From contig NZ_WBMS02000016.1 in NCBI RefSeq assembly GCF_008923205.2, positions 146,970-210,969 of the forward strand: a stretch of 64,000 bases of DNA, written 5' to 3'. The position numbers and the translations under genes were made by a program. Numbering within the stretch: the stretch's first letter is position 1; each line of letters begins with the position of its first letter. The stretch is from Actinomadura physcomitrii. GTDB taxonomy: Bacteria > Actinomycetota > Actinomycetes > Streptosporangiales > Streptosporangiaceae. Below the pieces are notes generated by a model. That model saw nothing but the letters and a program-made list of their open reading frames with translations. It searched no databases and had not been told where the DNA came from. This document shows, one piece after another, positions 1 to 8,319 of this stretch.

Positions 1-500
1 CCGCCTTCACCATGGAGGCCGTCGCCGCCCGTGCCGGCACGAGCCGTCCCGTGCTCTACCGCCGCTGGGCCGGCCGGCACGAACTCCTGCACGCCACCCT
101 CGCCCACGTCAAGGACCGCACCCACCTGAACCTGCCCGACACCGGGACCCTCCGCGGCGACGTCCTGGCGGTGATGAAGCAGGCCAACGGCACCAGCACC
201 GGCCTCACCGCCGTCATGACCGTGCACCTGGCCGACTACTACGAGGAGACCGGCACGAGCCCGGCCGAACTCCGCGAGCTGCTCCACGCCGGCCGCCGCC
301 CCCTCCTGGACGCCCTCTACGACCGTGCCGCCGAACGCGGCGAGATCGACCCCTCCCGCCTCACCGACCGCATCAAGTACCTGCCCTTCACGCTGCAGCG
401 GCACGAGATCCTGATGACCCACAAACCCGTCCCCGACGCCACCCTCGAGGAGATAGTCGACACCATCTACCTCCCCCTCGTCCGCGCCGGCGGGGCATAG
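1..500 (+). CDS. TetR-family transcriptional regulator (5' end outside window)
   Basis: The reading frame is open from base 3, and the first visible residues (AFTMEAVAARAGTSRPVLYRRW) are the middle of a TetR helix-turn-helix, so the true start lies before the window; the ATG at 12 is internal. The HTH recognition helix (TSRPVLYRRW) is followed by a helical ligand-binding domain of about 140 residues ending at 500. The TetR family represses promoters until a small effector binds. The gene reads directly into the molybdenum hydroxylase operon 42 bases downstream, and a palindromic site lies in that gap. It is therefore probably a local regulator of that operon, and possibly of the P450-ferredoxin unit, which carries a related site. 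The effector is unknown. Confidence 0.85.
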   Translation, partial: AFTMEAVAARAGTSRPVLYRRWAGRHELLHATLAHVKDRTHLNLPDTGTLRGDVLAVMKQANGTSTGLTAVMTVHLADYYEETGTSPAELRELLHAGRRPLLDALYDRAAERGEIDPSRLTDRIKYLPFTLQRHEILMTHKPVPDATLEEIVDTIYLPLVRAGGA

Positions 501-504
501 CGAT

Positions 505-524
505 GCTAGCGAACGTTCACTTAC
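505..524. promoter_or_regulatory. Candidate TetR operator upstream of molybdenum hydroxylase operon
   Basis: GCTAGCGAACGTTCACTTAC is a 20-base dyad with the perfectly palindromic core GAACGTTC. It starts five bases after the TetR stop codon and ends 18 bases before the first possible start of the next gene. It matches the site at 5759-5778 at 13 of 20 positions, including TTCACTTAC at 516-524, whose reverse complement GTAAGTGAA occurs at 5759-5767. A second overlapping dyad, CACTTAC-TCT-GTTAGTG, spans 518-534. Both the site and its assignment to the TetR protein are inferred. Confidence 0.5.
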
Positions 525-542
525 TCTGTTAGTGTCCAAAAA

Positions 543-2930
543 ATGGTGGACATGCGACGGATGTCACCGCTTGCGCAACCGAACGGGACCGCCACCGGGG
601 CGGCCGCCGCCCGTTACTCCGGCGCCCGGGTGTCGCGAGTGGAGGACGCCCGGTTGCTCACCGGTCGCGGGACCTTCGTGGACGACGTGGTGCGGCCGGG
701 GATGCTGCACGCGTGCTTCGTCCGCAGCCCGCTGGCCCGTGCGCGCATCCTGGGGATCGACGCGTCGGAGGCCCTGGCGCTGGACGGCGTGCACGCGGTG
801 TTCACCGCCGAGGATCTCAATCCGGACGTGCGCGAGCAGTGGTACACGCTGACCGGCAAGGACGTTCCGGACACGCCGCGTCCGCCGCTGGCCGAGGACG
901 AGGTGCGCTTCGTCGGGGATCCGGTGGCGCTGGTGGTGGCCGAGGACCGGTACATCGCCGAGGACGCGGTGGAACTGGTGTCCGTGGACTACGACCCGTT
1001 GCCGCCGGTGGTCGACTATGTGACCGCGCGGGACGCGGAGGCGCTGGTGCACGCCGGCTATCCGCGCAACGTCGCGGGGGAGACGGCGGGACGTCCCGCG
1101 GCGGAGCTCGATCCGATCTTCGACGGCGCGCCGGTGGTCGTGCGGGAGACGATCTACCAGCAGGCGTACGCGCCGGTGCCGATGGAGACGCGGGGCATGG
1201 TGGCCGAGTGGTCGGCCCCCGACGGCGAACTGACGATCTGGGCGGCCACGCAGTCGCCGCACGAGGTGCGGCTGTTCTGCTCCCGGCTGCTGGGCCTGCC
1301 CGAGCACCGGGTGCGGGTGGTGATGCGCGACACCGGCGGCGGGTTCGGGCAGAAGGTCATGCCGCTGCGCGAGGACATGTGCGTCATGCTGGCCGCGCGC
1401 AAGCTGCCCGCCGCCGTGAAGTGGATCGAGGACCGCCGGGAGAACCTGATGTCGGCGGGGAAGTCGCGGCACGAGCACGGCGACGCCCGGATGGCCTTCG
1501 ACGCCGATGGGACGATCCTGGCCGCCGCGATGGACTTCGTGCAGGACGTGGGCGCCTACCCGACGCCGTGGCCGGTGGGCACCGCCGGGGTCATCGGGAT
1601 GCTCTTTCCCGGGCCGTACCGCATCGCGGACGCCACGTTCTCCTCGACCTGCGTGTTCTCCAACACCACCGGCCGCGCGGCGTACCGGGGGCCGTGGCAG
1701 TTCGAGTCGGTGGCGCGCGAGGTGCTGCTGGACATCGCGGCTCGCCGGATGGGCATGGACCCGGCCGACCTGCGCCGCAAGAACCTGCTGAAATTCGACG
1801 ACCTGCCGTTCAGCAACCCCAACGGCATGGGGGTCTACACCGACGTCACGCCGCTGGAGACGTTCGAGCACGGCCTCACGATGCTCGACTACGACGCGTT
1901 CCGCCGCGAGCAGAAGCGGGCCCGCGAGCAGGGCCGCTTCCTCGGCGTGGGCACATGCAGCTACGTCGAGCCGACCACCGCCGGCATGAACCTGCTGAGC
2001 ACGGAAGGCGCGACGATCCGGATCGAGCCGTCCGGGAAGGTCAACGTCTACGTCTCCGGCGGGTCGTCCGGCAACAGCATCGAGACGACGGTCGTCCAAC
2101 TCACCGCCGACGCGCTCGGCGTCGACATCGCCGACGTCAACACCGTCCAGGGCGACACCGCGGTCACGCCCTTCGGCGGCGGCACGTCCGGCAGCCGTTC
2201 CGGCTCCATGACGGCCGGAGCCGTGGCCGAGACCGCGTCGGTGCTGCGCGAACGCATGACCGCCATCGCCGCGCACTGCCTGGAGGCGGCGGTGGGGGAC
2301 ATCGATCTGATCGGCGGACGCGCCGCCGTCCGCGGGGTGCCGTCGGCCGGCATGTCCGTCGCGGAGATCGCCCAGATCGCCTACTTCCAGCCCGACGCGC
2401 TTCCCCCCGGCACGCCGCCGGGACTGGAGGCCAGCGGGCGCTACCGGGCGCGCGAGCCGATGATCTGGACGAACGCCACGCACGTGTGCACCTGCGAGGT
2501 CGACCCGGTCACCGGAGCGGTCACGATCCTGCGGTACATCGTCAGCGAGGACTGCGGTCCGATGATCAACCCGAACGTGGTGGAGGGCCAGATCGCCGGC
2601 GGCACCGTCCAGGGCATCGGCGGCGCGCTGTACGAGCACCTCGCCTACGACGAGGACGGCAACCCCGTCACCACCACCTTCATGGACTACCTCCTTCCCA
2701 CCGCCGTCGAGGTCCCCGCCATCGAATACGGTCACCTCGAGACTCCCGGTCCCGGCGAAGGGGGATACAAGGGCGTCGGTGAAGGCGGCGCGATCGGCGC
2801 GCCGCCCGCGGTCGTCAACGCGGTCGCCGACGCGCTCGCGCCGTTCGGCGTCGAGATCACCCGGCTCCCGATAACGCCGGAGTCGATCGTCGCGCTGGTC
2901 CGCGGCGCGCAGAGGACGGTGACCGGATGA
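543..2930 (+). CDS. Xanthine dehydrogenase-family molybdopterin-binding large subunit
   Basis: A 795-residue catalytic subunit of the xanthine oxidase/CoxL family, which hydroxylates a carbon centre using Mo-molybdopterin cytosine dinucleotide and water. The N-terminal a/b-hammerhead domain starts near residue 30 (RVEDARLLTGRGTFVDD). The Mo-cofactor domain contains the GGGFGQK motif, and the C-terminal KGVGEGG supplies the expected base Glu747. The active-site loop reads AYRGPW (from about residue 380), not the AYXCSFR of true CO dehydrogenase, so CO oxidation is unlikely. The start is uncertain: ATGs at 543, 552 and 561 are in frame, none with a clear Shine-Dalgarno. It overlaps the FAD subunit gene by ATGA. 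Large-FAD-FeS is a common bacterial gene order. The substrate cannot be read from the sequence. Confidence 0.9.
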   Translation: MVDMRRMSPLAQPNGTATGAAAARYSGARVSRVEDARLLTGRGTFVDDVVRPGMLHACFVRSPLARARILGIDASEALALDGVHAVFTAEDLNPDVREQWYTLTGKDVPDTPRPPLAEDEVRFVGDPVALVVAEDRYIAEDAVELVSVDYDPLPPVVDYVTARDAEALVHAGYPRNVAGETAGRPAAELDPIFDGAPVVVRETIYQQAYAPVPMETRGMVAEWSAPDGELTIWAATQSPHEVRLFCSRLLGLPEHRVRVVMRDTGGGFGQKVMPLREDMCVMLAARKLPAAVKWIEDRRENLMSAGKSRHEHGDARMAFDADGTILAAAMDFVQDVGAYPTPWPVGTAGVIGMLFPGPYRIADATFSSTCVFSNTTGRAAYRGPWQFESVAREVLLDIAARRMGMDPADLRRKNLLKFDDLPFSNPNGMGVYTDVTPLETFEHGLTMLDYDAFRREQKRAREQGRFLGVGTCSYVEPTTAGMNLLSTEGATIRIEPSGKVNVYVSGGSSGNSIETTVVQLTADALGVDIADVNTVQGDTAVTPFGGGTSGSRSGSMTAGAVAETASVLRERMTAIAAHCLEAAVGDIDLIGGRAAVRGVPSAGMSVAEIAQIAYFQPDALPPGTPPGLEASGRYRAREPMIWTNATHVCTCEVDPVTGAVTILRYIVSEDCGPMINPNVVEGQIAGGTVQGIGGALYEHLAYDEDGNPVTTTFMDYLLPTAVEVPAIEYGHLETPGPGEGGYKGVGEGGAIGAPPAVVNAVADALAPFGVEITRLPITPESIVALVRGAQRTVTG

Positions 2931-3802
2931 AGCCCGCCGCGTTCGACTACCACGTTCCCTCGACCGCGGCCGAGGCGGTCTCCCTGCTCGCCGAACTCGG
3001 CGAGGACGCCAAGGCCATCGCGGGCGGGCAGAGCCTCGTCCCCATGCTGGCCCTGCGGCTGGCCGTCCTGGAGCATCTGGTCGACCTGCGCCGGGTGGAG
3101 GGGATGCGCGGCATCGAGCGGCGCGACGGATCCCTGTGGATCGGCGCCGGCACGACCCAGGCCGCGATCGAGCGGGACGCCGAGGTCGCGTCGGCGGTGC
3201 CCCTGCTGGCGCGCGCCACCCCGCTGATCGGGCACTTCCAGATCCGCAACCGCGGCACCATCGGCGGGTCGCTCGCGCACGCCGACTCCGCCGCCGAGTA
3301 CCCGGCGGTGGCGGTGGCGCTCGATGCGCGGCTGGAGGTGCTGTCGCCGCGGGGTGCGCGCACCGTCCCCGCCGGCGAGTTCTTCCACGGCATCTACAGC
3401 ACCGCCCTGGAGGCCGACGAACTGCTGACCGGGATCGACATCCCCGTGTGGGACGGCCGCTGCGGCTTCGCGATCGAGGAGTTCGCGCGCCGGGCCGGAG
3501 ACTTCGCCATCGCCGGCGCCGCCGTCGCCGTGCAGGTCGACGGCGACGGGAAGGTGTCGCGCTGCGGCATCGGCCTGCTGGGGCTCGGCTCGACGCCGCT
3601 ACGCGCCGTGAAGGCCGAGGCGGCGGTGCTCGGATCCCCGGCCGCCGACGTCGCGCCCGCCGACGTGGGCGACACCGCCATGGCGACGCTGGAGTCGGTC
3701 CCTTCCGACCTGCACGCGTCCGCCGACTACCGCAAGCACGTCGGGGCCGTCATCGTGGCGCGTTCCTGGCAACGGGCCGTCCGGGAGGCGACAGATGCCT
3801 GA
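2927..3802 (+). CDS. FAD-binding subunit of molybdenum hydroxylase (CoxM-like)
   Basis: A 291-residue protein of the xanthine dehydrogenase FAD-binding/CO dehydrogenase medium-subunit family, which passes electrons from the iron-sulfur subunit to FAD. Two family signatures are visible: AIAGGQSLVPMLALR (about residues 34-48), which holds the FAD diphosphate, and TIGGSLAHADSAAEYPA (about 109-125). Its start overlaps the stop of the large-subunit gene (ATGA), and its end overlaps the small-subunit gene by 8 bases, so the three are almost certainly translationally coupled. Its length is normal for the family. Confidence 0.92.
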   Translation: MKPAAFDYHVPSTAAEAVSLLAELGEDAKAIAGGQSLVPMLALRLAVLEHLVDLRRVEGMRGIERRDGSLWIGAGTTQAAIERDAEVASAVPLLARATPLIGHFQIRNRGTIGGSLAHADSAAEYPAVAVALDARLEVLSPRGARTVPAGEFFHGIYSTALEADELLTGIDIPVWDGRCGFAIEEFARRAGDFAIAGAAVAVQVDGDGKVSRCGIGLLGLGSTPLRAVKAEAAVLGSPAADVAPADVGDTAMATLESVPSDLHASADYRKHVGAVIVARSWQRAVREATDA

Positions 3803-4292
3803 GGTCCAGATCAGGGTCATGGTCAATGGGCGGCCGCGCACGGCGACCGTGCCGCCCCGGCTCACGCTCGCCGACTTCCTGCGCGAGCACTGCCGGCTCA
3901 CCGGGACCCACCTCGGCTGCGAGCACGGCGTGTGCGGCGCCTGCAGCGTGCTACTGGACGGCGAGGCCGTGCGGGCGTGCCTGGTGTTCGCCGTGCAGGC
4001 CGACGGCGCGGAGATCACCACGGTGGAGGGGATCGCGGCGGCCGACGGCGAGCTCTCCCCGGTCCAGGCCGCCTTCCGCGAGCACCACGGGCTGCAGTGC
4101 GGCTTCTGCACGCCGGGCTTCGTGGTGTCGGTCACCGCGTTCCTGCGCGACAACCCCGACCCCACCGACGAGCAGATCCGCGACGGCCTGTCCGGCAACC
4201 TGTGCCGTTGCACCGGCTACCAGGGAATCATCGAAGCCGTCCGAGCGGCGGCGGAAAGGCCGGCCGAGCACACCCGTACCGCCGGAACCTGA
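3795..4292 (+). CDS. [2Fe-2S] subunit of molybdenum hydroxylase (CoxS-like)
   Basis: A 165-residue small subunit carrying two [2Fe-2S] clusters. The plant-ferredoxin-type cluster uses Cys42, Cys47, Cys50 and Cys62 (GCEHGVCGAC...C). The second uses Cys102, Cys105, Cys137 and Cys139 (CGFC...CRC). All eight ligands are present, so it should be functional. It is the last gene of the three-subunit operon and ends 18 bases from the convergent P450 gene. No maturation gene (CoxD/MoxR-like or XdhC-like) lies next to it, so cofactor insertion must be supplied elsewhere in the genome. Confidence 0.93.
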   Translation: MPEVQIRVMVNGRPRTATVPPRLTLADFLREHCRLTGTHLGCEHGVCGACSVLLDGEAVRACLVFAVQADGAEITTVEGIAAADGELSPVQAAFREHHGLQCGFCTPGFVVSVTAFLRDNPDPTDEQIRDGLSGNLCRCTGYQGIIEAVRAAAERPAEHTRTAGT

Positions 4293-4310
4293 ACCCGGAC
4301 GGCCTTCGCG

Positions 4311-5525
4311 TCAGACCATCACGGCCGTGGGCTCGGGTGCGAAGTCGATGCGGACCGGGCCGCGGACCGACCAGCTTTCACTGAACTCGAAACCGCGCAC
4401 GTCGTAGCGGGGATAGCGGCTCAATATGCGTTCGAGGCCGATGCGCACCTCCATGCGGGCGAGGTTGGCGCCCAAGCACAGGTGGGCCCCGTGCCCGAAA
4501 CCGAAATGCGCGGCCGAGCGGGAGCGGCGGACGTCGAGCACGTCGGCATCGGGGAAAACGTCGGGGTCGCGGTTGGCCGTCCCCGTCATCAACCAGACGC
4601 TCGCCCCGTCGGGGATCACCTGGCCGGCGATGGTGATCGGGCCGTTGACGACCGACCGCGGGACGGACAGCGACAGCTGCTCGAGCCGGAGCACCTCCTC
4701 GATCGCGGCGGGGATCAGGCCGGGGTCCTCGACCAGCAGGTCGCGCTGGCCGGGGAACTGGAACAGCTTGACGGCGCACTGGGCCAGCAGCTTGGCGGTC
4801 GTGTCGTTCCCGGCGATCAGCAGCAGCACCGCCGTCTGGATGAGCTCGTCGTCGGTCATGGCGCCGCCGTCGTTCGCGGCGACCGCCTGGCCGAGCAGGT
4901 CGTCGGCGGGGCGCGACCTGCGCCGGGCGATCTCCTCGGCGAGGAACTCGCGGATGAGCCGGGACGCCTCCTGGGCCCGGGCCAGCTTCTGCCGGCCGAG
5001 GTCGGAGACGTCCGTCGTCCCGCCGCCGACGCCGGTGACGATGTCCTCGCTCCACGCGTGGAAGGCCGCCCGCTTCTCGGGCGGGACGCCCATCATCTCG
5101 GCGATGACGACCGAGGGGATGTGCCAGATGAAGTCGTCGACCAGGTCGACGCGCCCGCCGCCCGCGACCTTGGCCGCGAAGCGCGCGAACAGGTCGTCGA
5201 TCAGGGCCGTCACCCGGGGCTCCCAGCGCGCGAGGCCCCGCTTGGTGAAGGCGCTCTGCAGCGGGTTGCGCAGCCGGTGGTGGTCCGGCGGATCGTTGGC
5301 GATCATGCTGTCGGCGATCCACGGCGCCGACTCCTTCATCACCGTGGACGACAGGTGCCCGGTGTCGGTGAGGCAGCGCGTCACGTCCGCGTGGCGGTGG
5401 ACGTGCCAGACCGAGAGCGCCTCGTTGTAGACGACGGGTCCCGCCTCGCGGATCTGCGCGAAGTGCGGCCACGGATCGGCGATGACCTCGGGGGCGTAGA
5501 AGTTGACCGAAACGGTCGGTGGCAC
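4311..5525 (-). CDS. Cytochrome P450
   Basis: A 404-residue soluble bacterial P450. The oxygen-binding I helix reads LLLIAGNDTT (about residues 233-243), the ExxR motif is EEVLR, and the haem loop is FGFGHGAHLCLG with the axial Cys near residue 350. It follows the ferredoxin gene by nine bases on the same strand, so the ferredoxin is its likely electron donor. No ferredoxin reductase is nearby. The adjacent TetR-controlled molybdenum hydroxylase suggests both units act on the same class of compound. The substrate is unknown. Confidence 0.95.
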   Translation of the reverse strand: MPPTVSVNFYAPEVIADPWPHFAQIREAGPVVYNEALSVWHVHRHADVTRCLTDTGHLSSTVMKESAPWIADSMIANDPPDHHRLRNPLQSAFTKRGLARWEPRVTALIDDLFARFAAKVAGGGRVDLVDDFIWHIPSVVIAEMMGVPPEKRAAFHAWSEDIVTGVGGGTTDVSDLGRQKLARAQEASRLIREFLAEEIARRRSRPADDLLGQAVAANDGGAMTDDELIQTAVLLLIAGNDTTAKLLAQCAVKLFQFPGQRDLLVEDPGLIPAAIEEVLRLEQLSLSVPRSVVNGPITIAGQVIPDGASVWLMTGTANRDPDVFPDADVLDVRRSRSAAHFGFGHGAHLCLGANLARMEVRIGLERILSRYPRYDVRGFEFSESWSVRGPVRIDFAPEPTAVMV

Positions 5526-5534
5526 GGATCCTCC

Positions 5535-5726
5535 TCAGTCGCCCAAGCTGATCGCCTGTTCCGGGCAGAGGTTCACGGACTCCAGTACGCGATCTCGAAA
5601 TTCGGGTGGCACGTCCGGTTGCAGGACCACGCTGTAGCCCTCTTCGTCGGTGCCGAACACCTCGGGGCAGTGCGCGACGCAGCGCTGGTGACGGAAGCAC
5701 AGCTCCCCGTCGATGGCGACGCGCAT
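5535..5726 (-). CDS. [3Fe-4S]/[4Fe-4S] P450-type ferredoxin
   Basis: A 63-residue ferredoxin beginning MRVAIDGELC. The cluster pattern is CXXHXXC...CP (CFRHQRC, later LCPEQA), typical of small actinobacterial ferredoxins encoded beside P450s; there is one extra Cys (AHCP). I chose the ATG at 5726 because GAGAGGTG lies at Shine-Dalgarno distance. An in-frame ATG at 5774 would add 16 residues lying within the promoter/operator. It shares a transcript with the P450 and probably donates electrons to it. Confidence 0.9.
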   Translation of the reverse strand: MRVAIDGELCFRHQRCVAHCPEVFGTDEEGYSVVLQPDVPPEFRDRVLESVNLCPEQAISLGD

Positions 5727-5758
5727 GGCCCGACCGCACCTCTCTTCCGGGCAGGTTT

Positions 5759-5793
5759 GTAAGTGAATATACACTTTCTTATGCGCCTGTAAA
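5759..5793 (-). promoter_or_regulatory. Promoter and overlapping operator of ferredoxin-P450 unit
   Basis: On the minus strand, TTTACA (5793-5788) and TATATT (5771-5766) are separated by 16 bases, a good sigma-70-type promoter. The dyad GTAAGTGAATATACACTTTC (5759-5778) covers the -10 box. It resembles the site at 505-524 in length, spacing of the half-sites (six bases) and 13 of 20 positions. A repressor bound here would block RNA polymerase. This is inferred from sequence only. Confidence 0.55.
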
Positions 5794-5940
5794 CGCCTGG
5801 ACGGCCCGTCGGACGCGACCCGCCCACTATCCAGACCTGTTACTTAAAGTCATGTCAAGCGCGCAGAGAGTTATACTGGTGTCGACGCGATGCGCGAGAG
5901 GCGTCGTACTTTCCGGCAGGGCAGACCATCTGGAGTGTTC

Positions 5941-6333
5941 ATGAGGCTCTCTCCTCGCCCACTGCGAGCGGCCTTGGCGGCAGGGTCAGGTGCTGCCCTG
6001 ACCATGACGGCCTTCTTCGGTCCGGCTCACGCCGAGGTCGAGCGCGGCACGCAAGTGCGTCAGGCGGGTGCGGACGCCTTTGCCGCTCCTCCCTGTGGGT
6101 TCTTCCGCTACAACGTCCGCGCGTCCGAGTTCGCCGCGTACAACCACTGCGGCTCGACGACGGTGCGGATACACGTCGACGTCAGAGGAGGCGGTAGTAC
6201 GAACGACTATCACCTCTGTGTCAGCCCTGGCCGCACCCAGTTTCCGGGCGCAGGTCCGAACTATCTCAACGCGTACTACATCGGCGGCGCCGGCTGCCGG
6301 AGCGGGGAGCGTACCGGGCACACCCGCCACTGA
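5941..6333 (+). CDS. Small secreted protein of unknown function
   Basis: A 130-residue protein with a clear Sec signal peptide: positive MRLSPRPLR, a hydrophobic stretch, then PAHA at about residues 27-30. The mature part has paired Cys residues (CGFF, NHCGSTTV, HLCVSPG, GAGC), suggesting disulfides outside the cell. The CGFF...YNHC...CV-PG pattern reminds me of a small secreted actinomycete family (DUF6355), but that is from memory and unchecked. The start at 5941 is preferred because it begins the signal peptide; an upstream in-frame ATG at 5890 would add a non-signal-like stretch. No functional partner is evident nearby. Confidence 0.65.
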   Translation: MRLSPRPLRAALAAGSGAALTMTAFFGPAHAEVERGTQVRQAGADAFAAPPCGFFRYNVRASEFAAYNHCGSTTVRIHVDVRGGGSTNDYHLCVSPGRTQFPGAGPNYLNAYYIGGAGCRSGERTGHTRH

Positions 6334-6425
6334 TTTGCGATCAACTACGAGTCGGCGGTGCTCGCGCCCACCGGAGTGAGGAGCGGTCTGCCGAGCGCGG
6401 CTGGACGAGATCCGCCCGGCGGTCG

Positions 6426-7400
6426 CTACCTCGGCGGACGCATCGCTTCGCGGTAGTCGCTGGGCGAGGTGCCGTAGGCGCTGCGAAAGGCCCGGGTGAA
6501 GGCCGAATGGTGGGTGAATCCCCAGCGGGCGGCGAGGTCGCGAACGGGAATCTCGTATTGGGCCGGGTCGGCCAGATCCTGGCGGGCGCGTTCCAGGCGC
6601 TGATGGCGGATCAGCGCCCCGACGGTGACGTCTTCGTCTTGGAAAAGGCGGTAGAGATAGCTGGTGGAGATCTGATGCGCGGCGGCCACGGTCTGCGGAG
6701 TCAGGTTCGGGTTCTGCAGATTCCGGTTGATGAAAGCGCGGATGCTCAGCGTCAAAGTCCGGCGGTGCGCCTCGGGGGAGAGACTGCGGCCGGCGTCGAG
6801 ACTGTGGGCGAACAGGGCCGAGGCGAGGTCGGCCAGGACGGCGCCGAGCCGGGGGCCGTCGGCGGCGCGGTAGCCGGCGGTGTCGGCGATCAGGCCGGTG
6901 ACGAACCCGGCCAGCAGGGCTCCGACGCCCTTTCGCGCCGAGAGCGGCCGGCCGGTCGCGCGGTCGGCGCTCTTGCGAGGCAGCGCCAGCAGGTCCTTGG
7001 GGATCTCGACCCCCACGCACCTGACGGTCTGGCCGGGCCGCCCGACCTGGACCGTGCAGGGCTGCGATGAGCTCTGACTGTGCAGGTCGTAGGGCCCGTA
7101 TTCGGCCTCCTGGCGGTTCCAGGAAGCGCCCGCCGTGCCTTCGAGGACGAGCGTGAGGTTGTACGTCTCGGGGTCGGCGCGCCTGATCAGCTTCGCGGTC
7201 CGCCGGGACAGGAGCGGCTGGAGCGTCGACGGCCAGACGGTCACCGCGCCGAGCCGCAGGATGCGTATGCGCGCGTGGTAGTCCGCGGCGTGCTCGCTGC
7301 TCAGATCGACCGGGGCGTGCGTGCTCCCCATCCATTCCCGCCACCGCTCGAATCGTTCGGCGGGGGGAAAGTCCTCGGTCCGGTGCGCCACCTCGATCAT
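6426..7400 (-). CDS. AraC-family transcriptional regulator
   Basis: A 324-residue regulator. The N-terminal part (RTEDFPPAERFERWREWMG) matches the ligand-sensing domain of AraC/NitR-like actinomycete regulators. The C-terminal 100 residues contain two HTHs ending in the family signature FTRAFRSAYGTSPSDYR. The ATG at 7400 fits family N-termini; an in-frame ATG at 7430 would add ten residues. It stands alone between a convergent secreted-protein gene and a same-strand lipoprotein gene, so its target is not evident. Confidence 0.88.
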   Translation of the reverse strand: MIEVAHRTEDFPPAERFERWREWMGSTHAPVDLSSEHAADYHARIRILRLGAVTVWPSTLQPLLSRRTAKLIRRADPETYNLTLVLEGTAGASWNRQEAEYGPYDLHSQSSSQPCTVQVGRPGQTVRCVGVEIPKDLLALPRKSADRATGRPLSARKGVGALLAGFVTGLIADTAGYRAADGPRLGAVLADLASALFAHSLDAGRSLSPEAHRRTLTLSIRAFINRNLQNPNLTPQTVAAAHQISTSYLYRLFQDEDVTVGALIRHQRLERARQDLADPAQYEIPVRDLAARWGFTHHSAFTRAFRSAYGTSPSDYREAMRPPR

Positions 7401-7460
7401 GGCTTGTCCAGGTTCGCTCGGTACGACCAAGAGGTCTCGTCGAAGACGAATTATACGACC

Positions 7461-8090
7461 TCAGTCTCCGCGCGCGGCAGTCGGGTAGAAACGCGGACCC
7501 GAGTCGGTCACTTGAAGTGACTCCTTGACATTGGGGTAGATTTCGCACTGATATCGCGTCGGCCGGTTCAGCGGAACCAGTTCGACGGCGGGTATGTCCG
7601 AGCAGCGCACCTGGCGGCCGGTCACGTTGTTGCCCCAGTAGAAGCGGATGGCACCTTCGCGGGTGATCACCCCCATGGCCGGGACGGCATCGTATTCGAC
7701 CAGGCCGGGCAGGAAGCCGGCGCCCTTGATCGTGACGGTCCAGGGAACCTTGACGCCCCTATAGGTCACCGTGCACTTCACGGTGGTACCTGGCCCGGGT
7801 TCGGGGTCGCCGCCATCGCACTCGGCGCTGGTCTTGCCCATCGCATAGGCCATCTTGACGGTCTTGACGCGCAGCTCGTACTCGAGGTTCTCGATGGGCG
7901 TGGCGTCGTCGCCAGGTGAGGGTGAGAGCTTCACATCGCCGAGCACTCCCCGACCCGTAGGGGAGGGGACGACGTTGGGCAGCGGGGTGGCGGACGGTCT
8001 CGGGGCGGCCTTGTCTGTGTCCGTGTCCGTGCATCCGGCGCTCAAAACGGTGGCCGACCCTATCAGTACGAGCACATTGATCCATCGCAT
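7461..8090 (-). CDS. Lipoprotein, DUF4333-like
   Basis: A 209-residue protein with a lipoprotein signal (VLSAGC, lipid Cys at residue 20) and a Thr/Pro-rich linker. Two repeated Cys-containing modules follow, each with a pattern like CDG...KCTVTYRGVKVPWTVTI. The pattern resembles the DUF4333 domain of actinobacterial lipoproteins. It should sit on the outer face of the membrane. Its role is unknown. It is divergent from the propeller lipoprotein at 8320, with a 229-base gap that must hold both promoters. Confidence 0.7.
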   Translation of the reverse strand: MRWINVLVLIGSATVLSAGCTDTDTDKAAPRPSATPLPNVVPSPTGRGVLGDVKLSPSPGDDATPIENLEYELRVKTVKMAYAMGKTSAECDGGDPEPGPGTTVKCTVTYRGVKVPWTVTIKGAGFLPGLVEYDAVPAMGVITREGAIRFYWGNNVTGRQVRCSDIPAVELVPLNRPTRYQCEIYPNVKESLQVTDSGPRFYPTAARGD

Positions 8091-8319
8091 GAGCCGGGAG
8101 CCTACCGATATGCAGCGCTACAACCCTTCCTTTCGGCTCACACCGGCGCCTTGTGGAACTCCGGCCATATGCTCGGGTATGCATTGTCAAGGAAGTGTGG
8201 AGGCCGTGTTAAGGACATGCGGGCGGAGTGCTGGCAAACTGAACGAGCATCGGCCGTCCGCACCTCATTGAGAAGGTCGCCGTGACCTCTGCCGTCCACT
8301 TTGCAGAAAGGCGGACATC

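Noticed and set aside
543..4292. Aerobic CO dehydrogenase (coxMSL)
   Set aside because: The active-site loop is AYRGPW without the Cys of AYXCSFR, the gene order is L-M-S, and there are no cox accessory genes.
713..4407. Long alternative frames over the molybdenum hydroxylase genes (689 and 423 codons)
   Set aside because: Arg/Gly/Ala-rich products with no family features; the overlapping frames have complete cofactor motifs.
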